Assembly: GCA_019509895.1 (NCBI GenBank)
Contig: JAEKLK010000241.1
Location: 1 to 10,693, forward strand
Source: Betaproteobacteria bacterium
GTDB lineage: Bacteria; Pseudomonadota; Gammaproteobacteria; Burkholderiales; SG8-39
Direction of reading: 5' to 3'
DNA: 10,693 nucleotides
Under the pieces are notes generated by a model. It was not told the DNA's origin. It saw only the letters and a program-made list of their open reading frames with translations, and did not search any database. Both the position numbers and the translations under genes were made by a program. Numbering within the stretch: position 1 is the stretch's first letter; every line of letters begins with the position of its first letter. This document shows, piece by piece, positions 1 to 5,799 of the stretch.

Positions 1-305
1 GCTCCTCGATTCCGGCGGTGACGCACGTCGATTATTCGGCGCGCGTGCAGACCGTGCACAAGGAAACCAATCCGCGTTTCCACGAGCTCCTCAGCCAATT
101 CAAGCAGAAGACCGGCTGTCCGGTGATCGTCAACACCAGCTTCAACGTGCGCGGCGAGCCGATCGTCGGCAGCCCGGAGGACGCGTTCCGCTGCTTCATG
201 GGCACCGAGATCGAGACGCTCGCCGTCGGCAACTGCTTCCTGCGCAAGGAAGTGCAGAACCCGGCGCTCAAGCAGAACTATGAGCACAAGTTCGAGCTGG
301 ATTAA
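1..305 (+). CDS. Carbamoyltransferase (NodU/CmcH family), C-terminal fragment
   Basis: This is the last ~100 residues of a carbamoyltransferase; the reading frame is already open at base 3, so the gene begins before the window. The segment IPAVTHVDYSARVQTV followed by CPVIVNTSFNVRGEPIV is the hallmark of the C-terminal domain of NodU/CmcH/TobZ-type O-carbamoyltransferases, which transfer a carbamoyl group from carbamoyl phosphate through an adenylate to a hydroxyl of a sugar or other acceptor. The catalytic N-terminal domain is not visible, so activity and substrate cannot be judged. The stop TAA (303-305) lies 26 nt inside the next gene, an SGNH hydrolase, so the two are probably translated from one mRNA. 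In many proteobacteria such carbamoyltransferases sit with SGNH hydrolases in polysaccharide or glycolipid modification clusters. The role in that pathway is inference. Confidence 0.92.
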   Translation, partial: SSIPAVTHVDYSARVQTVHKETNPRFHELLSQFKQKTGCPVIVNTSFNVRGEPIVGSPEDAFRCFMGTEIETLAVGNCFLRKEVQNPALKQNYEHKFELD

Positions 306-1461
306 GAACGCGGCGGTCATCGCCGGCGCCCTCCTCGTCGCGGCGGGCCTCGGCGAGGCGGCGCTGCGCGTCGCCGGTTTCTCGTACCCCAACTTCTGGA
401 CGCCGGACGCGGTGACCGGCACGTCGCTGCGCGCGGGCATGGAAGGCTGGCAGCGCGACGAGGGAAGAGCATACGTGCGCATCAGCAGCCAGGGGCTGCG
501 CGATCGCGAGCACCGCATCGCCAAGCCCGCGGGCACTTATCGCATCGCCGTGCTCGGCGATAGCTACGCCGAGGCGATGCAGGTCGAGATGGACCATGCC
601 TTCTGGGCGTTGCTGCCGGAAAAGCTGAAGGCCTGCGGCTTCGCCGGCGGCAAGTCGATCGAGACGGTGAATTTCGGCGTGTCGGGATACGGCACCTCGC
701 ACGAGCTCCTCACGCTGCAGAGCCGCGTCTGGCAATACCAGCCGGACATGGTGCTGCTCGCCTTCTTCCCGGGCAACGACGTGCGCAACAACTCGCAGGC
801 GCTGGAAGGCGAGAAGCGCCCGTACTTCTCGCTCAAGGATGGCAAGCTCTTCCTGGACACCGCCTTCCGCGACGACCCGGAGTTCAGGGAAAAGCAGCGC
901 ATCGCGCAGCATCGGGCCTGGCTGCAGGACGCGCGCCTCTATCAGCTGCTGCGGCGCGTACGCGCCGGCAACATCGCCCAGCATTTCCATAACGCGCCGG
1001 TGGCCGCGGCCCTGGCTGCGGGCACCAAGTTGACAGAGCCGGGGCTCGATGAGCAGGTGTTCCACGAGCCGCGCGACGGCGCATGGCGCGAGGCCTGGGA
1101 CATCACCGATCGCCTGCTCGTGGCCGCCGCGGACGAGACACGCTCGCACGGCGCGCGCTTCGTGCTCGCGGTGCTTTCTACGCCGGGCAGCGTCTACCCC
1201 GATGCGCAGCTACGCGCGCGCTACGCGCAGAGCCTGGGCGTCGGCTCCCTCTTCTATCCGGAGCAGCGGCTCGGCCGTGTCGGCGACGAGCACGGTTTCG
1301 AAGTCGTGGCGCTCGCGCCGAAGATGCAGCAAGTGGCGGACGCGAAGCAGCTCTACCTGCACGGCTTCCCGAACACCAAGCCGGGCTTTGGCCACTGGAA
1401 CGAAGCCGGCCATGCGCTCGGTGCGGAGCTGATCGCCGCGAGTCTTTGCGGCAAGCGATGA
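280..1461 (+). CDS. Membrane-anchored SGNH/GDSL hydrolase
   Basis: A 393-residue protein with one hydrophobic N-terminal segment (about residues 8-28), probably a signal anchor that places the enzyme in the periplasm. The SGNH blocks are readable: block I VLGDSY with nucleophile Ser95, block II GVSGYGT (133-139, Gly), block III PGND (164-167, Asn166), and block V GHWNEAGH with His372 as the likely base. The usual DxxH Asp is absent; Gly369 occupies that position, so Ser-His catalysis may rely on another acid. Family members act as esterases or as O-acetyl transfer/removal enzymes on glycans; the substrate is unknown. ATG 280 is the only start that keeps the anchor intact. It overlaps the carbamoyltransferase by 26 nt, has no clear Shine-Dalgarno sequence, and so may depend on translational coupling. 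The end shares ATGA with the next gene, its tandem paralogue. The family call is secure; the physiological role is not. Confidence 0.9.
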   Translation: MSTSSSWIKNAAVIAGALLVAAGLGEAALRVAGFSYPNFWTPDAVTGTSLRAGMEGWQRDEGRAYVRISSQGLRDREHRIAKPAGTYRIAVLGDSYAEAMQVEMDHAFWALLPEKLKACGFAGGKSIETVNFGVSGYGTSHELLTLQSRVWQYQPDMVLLAFFPGNDVRNNSQALEGEKRPYFSLKDGKLFLDTAFRDDPEFREKQRIAQHRAWLQDARLYQLLRRVRAGNIAQHFHNAPVAAALAAGTKLTEPGLDEQVFHEPRDGAWREAWDITDRLLVAAADETRSHGARFVLAVLSTPGSVYPDAQLRARYAQSLGVGSLFYPEQRLGRVGDEHGFEVVALAPKMQQVADAKQLYLHGFPNTKPGFGHWNEAGHALGAELIAASLCGKR

Positions 1462-2443
1462 GGCGCTGGTGGGTCGCCGGCGGCGCGGCACTGGCCGCGC
1501 TCATCGTGCTCGAGGCGGCGCTGCGCCTGGGCAACTACGCCACGCCGGATCTGCATCAGCTCGACGCCCAGCTCGGCTGGAGTCTGCGGCCGCACAAGCA
1601 GGGCTGGTATGCGGGCGACGAGGGCCGCACGCGCGTGGTCGTCAACCCTGCCGGCTTCCGCGATCGCGAGCGTGTCCTCGACAAGCCCGACCCGGTCTAT
1701 CGCATCGCGGTGCTCGGCGACGACTACTCCGAAGCCATGCCGGTCGCGCTGCGTGATACCTGGTGGTGGCAGCTCGAGCCGAAGCTGCAGCACTGCGACT
1801 TCCGCCCGGGGAAGCTCATCGAGGTGCTGAATTTCAGTGTCGCCGGCTACGGCACGGCGCAGGAGCTCATCGTGCTGCAAAGCGGCGTGATGCGCTATGC
1901 GCCCGACCTCGTCCTGCTGCAGTTCTCCCCGGACGACGTCGCCGACAACTCGTTCGCGCTGGCGGCGAACAAGCTGCGCCCGTTCTATTTTCTCGACGCG
2001 CACGGCGTGCCACGCATCGACGAGTCGTTCACGGCATCGCCCTGGTTCCAGCGCGCGCCTTGCAACTGGTGCGCGAGCTCGCGCGCATGAGCTTCATCCC
2101 GCCCGCGCACGCCGAACCCGAGCTCTGGGTCGGTCCTCTTTATGACGAGGCCTGGCGCCTCACCGAGGCGCTGATCGCGAAGGGTGCCGATTACACCCGG
2201 CGCAACGGCGCCGAGATGGCGCTGGTCGTTATTCCACCGGCGCGCCAGGCGGCGCAGCCGATGGGCCAGACAGACGCGCGCCTGAGCGCGCTCGGCGAGA
2301 AGCTCGGCGTGCCGGTAATCGCGCTCGGCGGCAGGCTGCAGAGCGCGCACTACGCGCATACGGGCGGCTGGACGACCGAGGGGCATCGCGCCGCCGCCGC
2401 CGCAGTCGCAAACCAGCTCTGCAGGGGTCAGGTCTTGAATTGA
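1458..2443 (+). pseudogene. Tandem SGNH-hydrolase paralogue, catalytically dead and frame-broken
   Basis: The product begins MRRWWVAGGAALAAL (membrane anchor) and is colinear with the preceding SGNH protein, sharing QGW, FRDRER, YRIAVLGD, GYGT and ELIVLQS, so it looks like an old tandem duplicate. All three readable catalytic positions have changed: GDSY is GDDY (Ser to Asp89), PGND is SPDD (Asn to Asp159), and GHWNEAGH is GGWTTEGH (His to Gly, codon 2366-2368). The frame starting at ATG 1458 ends at TGA 2088-2090. Homology resumes one frame over, with a switch near 2052-2060 in a GC-alternating run, and continues to TGA 2441-2443. About 15 residues present in the paralogue are missing at the junction, which favours a real deletion over a single-base sequencing error. 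ATG 2087 overlaps the first stop as ATGA, so the 3' half (118 residues) could be reinitiated as a separate chain. The terminal codons and stop come from an inserted palindrome. Confidence 0.8.
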
Positions 2444-2476
2444 TGCATAGCGTGCGTCAATTCAAGACCTGACCCC
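2424..2476. repeat. 53-nt palindromic element with perfect 20-bp arms
   Basis: The left arm (2424-2443) begins GGGGTCAGGTCTTGAATT and the right arm (2457-2476) is its exact reverse complement, with a 13-nt loop between them. The TGA stop of the SGNH paralogue is the last three bases of the left arm, so the final residues GQVLN are encoded by the element. The preceding AANQLC-like end matches the native end of the first SGNH gene (AASLC), indicating insertion at or just before the original stop. From memory, GGGGTCAGGTCT-type palindromes are scattered in betaproteobacterial genomes near IS200-like/REP-associated (Y1) transposase genes; a non-autonomous REP or MITE copy is therefore the best guess. 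There is no T-run after the right arm, so it is a poor intrinsic terminator, though the stem may still protect mRNA ends. Confidence 0.85.
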
Positions 2477-2488
2477 GTCTTTCGAAGG

Positions 2489-2560
2489 CGACGGCCCAGC
2501 CGGGCTAAGCGGCGCGGTCGATTCCGCGCCGTCCGGCGCCTACCCTGCTGGGCATCGTCG
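2489..2560. repeat. Nested imperfect inverted repeat upstream of the methyltransferase
   Basis: The outer arms CGACG-GCCCAGC (2489-2500) and GCTGGGC-AT-CGTCG (2547-2560) pair over 12 bp with a 2-nt bulge. Inside them GGCGCGG (2511-2517) and CCGCGCC (2524-2530) form a perfect 7-bp stem with a 6-nt loop. The structure ends 6 nt before the ATG at 2567, where no good Shine-Dalgarno sequence is visible. It may be part of the same mobile palindromic element, a weak terminator, or a structured leader. In GC-rich DNA some pairing is expected by chance, so significance is uncertain. Confidence 0.4.
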
Positions 2561-2566
2561 AACCGA

Positions 2567-3217
2567 ATGAGTGCCGCATTGCCGCTTGATTCGCAGACCA
2601 CGCGCTTCTACGAGGACCACGTCCGGCGCTACGGCTACACCTATCGGGCGCTCGGTTTCGGCCGCCGCTCATGGCAGGAGAAGCGCTTCGCCGCGGTGCA
2701 GGCGCTCGGCTCCTTCCACGGCAAGAGGATCCTGGATGTCGGCTGCGGCTTCGGCGATCTGCTCGCCTGGCTGCGCGCGCGCGGCATCGAGCCCGACTAC
2801 ACCGGTCTCGACATCTGCAAGCCGATGATCGAGCGCTGTCGCGCCCGCTTCGGACGCAGCGCCAAGTTCATGATGGGCGACGCGCTCACCTTCGTTTCCG
2901 ACTACACCTGGGACTACATCATCGCGAGCGGCATCTTCGGCTACAACGCCAAGGACACGCGCAAGCGCCTGCAGCCGACGCTCGAGCGCCTGTACGACCT
3001 CTCGCGCATCGGGCTCGCGGTGAACTTCCTCTCGCGCCGCTCGCCGAGCCGCAGCCCCGGCCGCTTTTATGTGCATCCGGCGGACGTGCTGCAGTTCGCC
3101 CTGAACCTGACGCCCGCGGTGCGGCTCGACCACGCGTACCTGCCGAACGACTTCACCGTCTGCCTGTATCGCACGCCGCCCTGGGAGATGGCGTCTACCG
3201 CGACATCGCCCGCCTGA
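2567..3217 (+). CDS. Class I SAM-dependent methyltransferase
   Basis: A 216-residue soluble protein with a Rossmann-type methyltransferase core. Motif I is ILDVGCGFGDLL (55-66), the glycine-rich SAM-binding loop. YTGLDI (78-83) supplies the acidic residue (Asp82) that usually binds the SAM ribose. GDAL (104-107) and WDYIIASGIFGYN (115-127) correspond to motifs II and post-II. There is no signal peptide or membrane segment. The N-terminal FYEDHVRRYGYTYRALGF resembles small-molecule methyltransferases that act in glycan or lipid tailoring, but the acceptor cannot be deduced. ATG 2567 is chosen because it precedes the full fold; the ribosome-binding site is weak and the leader is strongly structured. 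The gene is separated from the SGNH pair by the palindromic element, so it may be a new transcription unit. Its stop overlaps the next lipoprotein gene in a CTGA. Confidence 0.9.
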   Translation: MSAALPLDSQTTRFYEDHVRRYGYTYRALGFGRRSWQEKRFAAVQALGSFHGKRILDVGCGFGDLLAWLRARGIEPDYTGLDICKPMIERCRARFGRSAKFMMGDALTFVSDYTWDYIIASGIFGYNAKDTRKRLQPTLERLYDLSRIGLAVNFLSRRSPSRSPGRFYVHPADVLQFALNLTPAVRLDHAYLPNDFTVCLYRTPPWEMASTATSPA

Positions 3218-3597
3218 AGGCCGCGCTCGCGGCGCTCTTCCTTGGCGCCTGCGCGAGCGCGCCGCAGCCCGCGCCCGAGCGCGTCGCCGTCGTCTGGCAG
3301 CGCGTCGATGACGTGCAGGGCACCTGCCAGCGGCTGAGCGGCCGGCCGGAAATCTTCAAGCTGCGCGGCTGCTCGACGTGGACCGAAACCGACGCGCGCG
3401 GCCAGCGCACCTGCTCGATCTACGCGCCGGCACCGACCAGCGAACGAGACACGCAGGCCTTCGCCACGCTCGGCCACGAGCTCCTGCACTGTTTCGACGG
3501 CCACTGGCACGACCGCTGGGGACGCATGAGCGAACCCGAGCGTCAGGCGGCCGCCGGTGCGGCGCCTAAGCCGGGCGGCGCGGCAGCCGCGGACTAG
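3214..3597 (+). CDS. Small lipoprotein with HELLH motif, probable CTG start
   Basis: A 127-residue lipoprotein of unrecognised family. It starts MKAALAALFLGAC if CTG 3214 is the initiator: a short basic n-region, a hydrophobic core and a lipobox LGAC with Cys13, after which the protein would be lipidated. No ATG, GTG or TTG lies in frame near this point, and the CTG overlaps the methyltransferase stop as CTGA, which resembles the usual ATGA coupling junction. The mature part has cysteines at 38, 53, 67 and 93, and the segment LGHELLHCFDGHWHD (87-100) contains an HExxH motif (88-92) with further His at 97 and 99. HExxH is a zinc-metallopeptidase signature, but the following spacing does not match the metzincin consensus. 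Similar small proteins are, as far as I recall, annotated as hypothetical. The C-terminus is a low-complexity Ala/Gly/Pro tail. The gene converges on DUF1801 with a 6-nt gap. Confidence 0.7.
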   Translation: MKAALAALFLGACASAPQPAPERVAVVWQRVDDVQGTCQRLSGRPEIFKLRGCSTWTETDARGQRTCSIYAPAPTSERDTQAFATLGHELLHCFDGHWHDRWGRMSEPERQAAAGAAPKPGGAAAAD

Positions 3598-3603
3598 CGA
3601 GCG

Positions 3604-3999
3604 TCAGCTCCGGGCCTTGGACTTGTTCAGCGTCACGGCGGCGCGAACCAGATTCTTCAACGCTTCCTCGTCGATCTTCTCGCCCTCGCGGAAGTCGATG
3701 GCACGCCTGGTATTCCCCTCGAGGCTGGAATTGAAGACGCGCGCTGGATCCTTGAGTGCCGCGCCTTGTGCGAAGGTCATTTTCACGACGTTCTTGTAAG
3801 CCTCGCCGGTACAGATCAAGCCGTCGTGCGACCATACGGGAACGTTCCACTTCCATTCCTCGACGACCTCGCGATCGGCTTCCTTCACCAAGGCGCGGAG
3901 GCGGCTCAGCAGCTCGCCGCGCCAGCCGCCCAGCTCCTTGATTCTCGCGTCGATCAGCTGAGAAGGAGACTTGCCTTTCGCGGAGCCGCTCTTCTTCAT
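3604..3999 (-). CDS. DUF1801 (YdhG-like) protein
   Basis: A 131-residue cytoplasmic protein. The core EEWKWNVPVWSHDGLICTG (47-65) followed by AYKNVVKMTF (67-76) is the conserved heart of the DUF1801/YdhG domain, a small alpha-beta fold whose function is not established; some members are compared with frataxin-like or iron-related proteins. The N-terminus is Lys/Ser-rich (MKKSGSAKGKSPSQ) and the C-terminal third is a charged helical segment. ATG 3999 is chosen because translation further upstream enters the spacer and loses homology, and it leaves 32 nt after the Omp85 stop. Same-strand placement behind Omp85 could mean co-transcription, but no functional link is evident. The family assignment is firm and the function unknown. 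Confidence 0.88.
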   Translation of the reverse strand: MKKSGSAKGKSPSQLIDARIKELGGWRGELLSRLRALVKEADREVVEEWKWNVPVWSHDGLICTGEAYKNVVKMTFAQGAALKDPARVFNSSLEGNTRRAIDFREGEKIDEEALKNLVRAAVTLNKSKARS

Positions 4000-4031
4000 G
4001 TATGTCAGCCGAAAAAGCTCAATGGATAATG

Positions 4032-5654
4032 CTAGAACGTTTTGGCGGTCATGATGACGAGCTGCGGCGAGCGGATCGAGGCATCGGTCTTCGGCACGGG
4101 GAAGGCGAGGTCGACGTGCAGCACGTTGCCGGTCGCGGTGCGGGCGTTGAGAAAGCGAAGGCCGACGCCAATATCGCCGAGCCAGGCGTTGTTCGGGTTG
4201 GGTAGCTGGCTGCCCCAGGCGTGGCCGATGTCCGCGTAGGCGGCGAGCCCGACGCGGAAGAGGCGCAGCGGATACCAATCGGTGTAATAGCGCTGCTCGG
4301 CGGTGAAGAGCATGCGACGCGTGCCGCGCTGGTAGCGCAGCGGATAGCCGCGCAGACCGTTGTCGCCACCGAGCAGCAGGTCGTCGGCCACGTTCGGGCT
4401 CTTGACCATGTCGGCACTCGTCGCGAGGTAGAGAACGTAGTTGCCTCCCTGCGGGATGAAGTAGCGCGCCGAGGCGCCGAAGGCGCGCACGTCGCCCAGC
4501 GCGCTGCCGTACTGCGTCGAAAAGCTGAGCGAGCTGAGGAGCTGGTGGTTATCGGCGATGCGCAGGCCCTTGGTAAGGCTCGCCGAGGCTTGCCAGGGCT
4601 CGTCGGTCGCGCCGAACGCCGCCATGCTGCGGCCGACCTGGACGTTCGCGTGCAGGCCCATCTGGAAGTATTCCGGGCGCTGGATGCGCTCGCGGTTGAT
4701 GACCGGCAGAAAGTCGTCCTGCAGGACCTCATAGCGCACATAGGGGCCGGCGAGCGTGCGGTCCATGGGGAGCGGCGCGGGCAGCGGCTGATCGGCCAGC
4801 ACCGAATAGCTGTCCTCGATGTAGTTGACGCCGGCAAAGTAGCGCTGGGTCCAGCCGCCGATCAGGCCGCGCGACCAGCCGCCATAGACCTCGCCGGCGG
4901 TGTTGCGATGGCGATACTGGGCGACGTTGTTGCCGGCCTCGTAGATCGCATCCCGGCGGTCGAAATTCGAGACGCTGGCGCCTGCGGCCCAGCGCGTGTC
5001 GAGTGCGTAGAACGGCCGCGCGATGCTGAAGGTGTTCGCCGAGCCGTCGCTGAACCTCGCATGCTCCAGGCTCGCCGAGGTCCAGCCGTCGAAGAGGTGC
5101 TCGTGCGAAATCTCGATCGAGCGGCCGCTGCGGTCGACGCTGGTCGTGCGCTCGTAGCCGAGCGTCGTACCGGTGCCGAGGAAGTTCGTTTCGCGGATGT
5201 TGATCGCGCCGCTGTTGACGCCGCCCGCACGCCGGAAGCGCAGCCCGGGCTCGAGCGTCCAGGTGTCGCGCGTGCGCACCTCGAGGTCGACGATGCCGTC
5301 CTGATAGCGGAGCGGACGCACGCTGACGTCGTACACCGAGCTCGACTGGCGGATGAGGCGCACGGTCTCGTCGATCAGCCGAATTTGCACCGGCTCGCCG
5401 GTCTTGAAGAGCAGCAGCCGCCGGATCAGCCAGGGCTGCGTCGTGATATGCAGGAAGTTGGCCGCGCGGTAGGGGAGCGCGCTTTCGTGCGGATCGTCGA
5501 CGTCGAAGATGTTCTGCGTCTCGACGCGGATCTCGCCAATCGTGGCGCCCTGCGCCTCGAGCTCGGCGAGCGTCGGCAGCGCTTCTTGCTGCGCCGCCGC
5601 GGTGAACGCGATGCCGAGCGCGACGAGGGCGGCGAACCACCGGAGGGCGTGCAT
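4032..5654 (-). CDS. Omp85-family outer-membrane protein, single POTRA (BamA/TamA-like)
   Basis: A 540-residue outer-membrane protein. ATG 5654 gives a clean signal peptide (MHALRWFAALVALG, cleavage near AAA-QQ at 21/22); an in-frame ATG at 5681 would add nine charged residues. Residues ~39-128 form one POTRA-like module (IGEIRV, then LFKTGEPV, LIDETVRLIRQSSSVYDVSV and VDLEVRTRDTW). The rest is a 16-strand-type D15/bacterial surface antigen barrel. The Omp85 loop motif is visible as GGDNGLRGYP (LRGY ~434-437), and the protein ends in Phe (MTAKTF), a typical beta-signal. BamA has five POTRAs and TamA three, so this is a minimal member, probably not the essential BamA. Possible roles include secretion or insertion of a dedicated substrate. 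No patatin or other passenger domain is present. The gene is monocistronic or leads into DUF1801. Confidence 0.88.
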   Translation of the reverse strand: MHALRWFAALVALGIAFTAAAQQEALPTLAELEAQGATIGEIRVETQNIFDVDDPHESALPYRAANFLHITTQPWLIRRLLLFKTGEPVQIRLIDETVRLIRQSSSVYDVSVRPLRYQDGIVDLEVRTRDTWTLEPGLRFRRAGGVNSGAINIRETNFLGTGTTLGYERTTSVDRSGRSIEISHEHLFDGWTSASLEHARFSDGSANTFSIARPFYALDTRWAAGASVSNFDRRDAIYEAGNNVAQYRHRNTAGEVYGGWSRGLIGGWTQRYFAGVNYIEDSYSVLADQPLPAPLPMDRTLAGPYVRYEVLQDDFLPVINRERIQRPEYFQMGLHANVQVGRSMAAFGATDEPWQASASLTKGLRIADNHQLLSSLSFSTQYGSALGDVRAFGASARYFIPQGGNYVLYLATSADMVKSPNVADDLLLGGDNGLRGYPLRYQRGTRRMLFTAEQRYYTDWYPLRLFRVGLAAYADIGHAWGSQLPNPNNAWLGDIGVGLRFLNARTATGNVLHVDLAFPVPKTDASIRSPQLVIMTAKTF

Positions 5655-5655
5655 C

Positions 5656-5676
5656 GCGCGGCGATTATCGCCGCGC
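5656..5676. promoter_or_regulatory. Perfect 21-bp palindrome directly before the Omp85 start
   Basis: GCGCGGCGAT and ATCGCCGCGC flank a single T, giving ten perfectly paired positions. The element ends one base before the ATG at 5654 and therefore occupies the place of a Shine-Dalgarno sequence, which is otherwise not seen. It could be an operator half-site pair for a dimeric repressor, or an RNA structure restricting translation. If translation begins at ATG 5681 it is merely coding sequence for LRGDNRRA. The symmetry is seen directly; the regulatory role is inferred. Confidence 0.45.
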
Positions 5677-5799
5677 AACATGGCGCCCAGACGTTGGTTA
5701 CACGATGTTTGACCCCGGCGATGGAGCGGGGGCTGCTAACAGCGGGACGACCAGCGCCTGAGCGTGCGTAGGCTTGACGCTACGCTCGTAGCAAGATTC

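Noticed and set aside
268..1149. Minus-strand open frame of 293 codons over the SGNH gene
   Set aside because: No motif is seen and it is directly opposite conserved SGNH blocks.
2046..2066. Programmed ribosomal frameshift in the SGNH paralogue
   Set aside because: There is no slippery heptamer, and the missing ~15 residues plus lost catalytic residues fit decay better.
2424..2476. Palindrome as a Rho-independent terminator
   Set aside because: The stem is very strong but is followed by GTCTTTCG and not by a T-run, and it is AT-rich near the loop; a mobile palindrome explains it better.
3475..3513. Metzincin-type zinc protease
   Set aside because: The HExxHxxGxxH spacing is not met (Gly and His are shifted by one or more positions) and the protein is far too small for a metzincin catalytic domain.
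5704..5716. Half-site GTTTGACCCC resembling the end of the 53-nt palindrome
   Set aside because: Only a few bases match and there is no partner arm, so chance similarity is likely.
4221..5771. Long plus-strand open frame of 516 codons antisense to the Omp85 gene
   Set aside because: It is a GC-rich shadow: composition is Ala/Arg/Val-heavy without recognisable domains, while the minus-strand frame has a signal peptide, Omp85 motifs and a terminal Phe.
5779..5792. GCTACG-CT-CGTAGC mini-hairpin after the pseudopilin operon as terminator
   Set aside because: The loop of two bases is too tight and no T-run follows on the minus strand.
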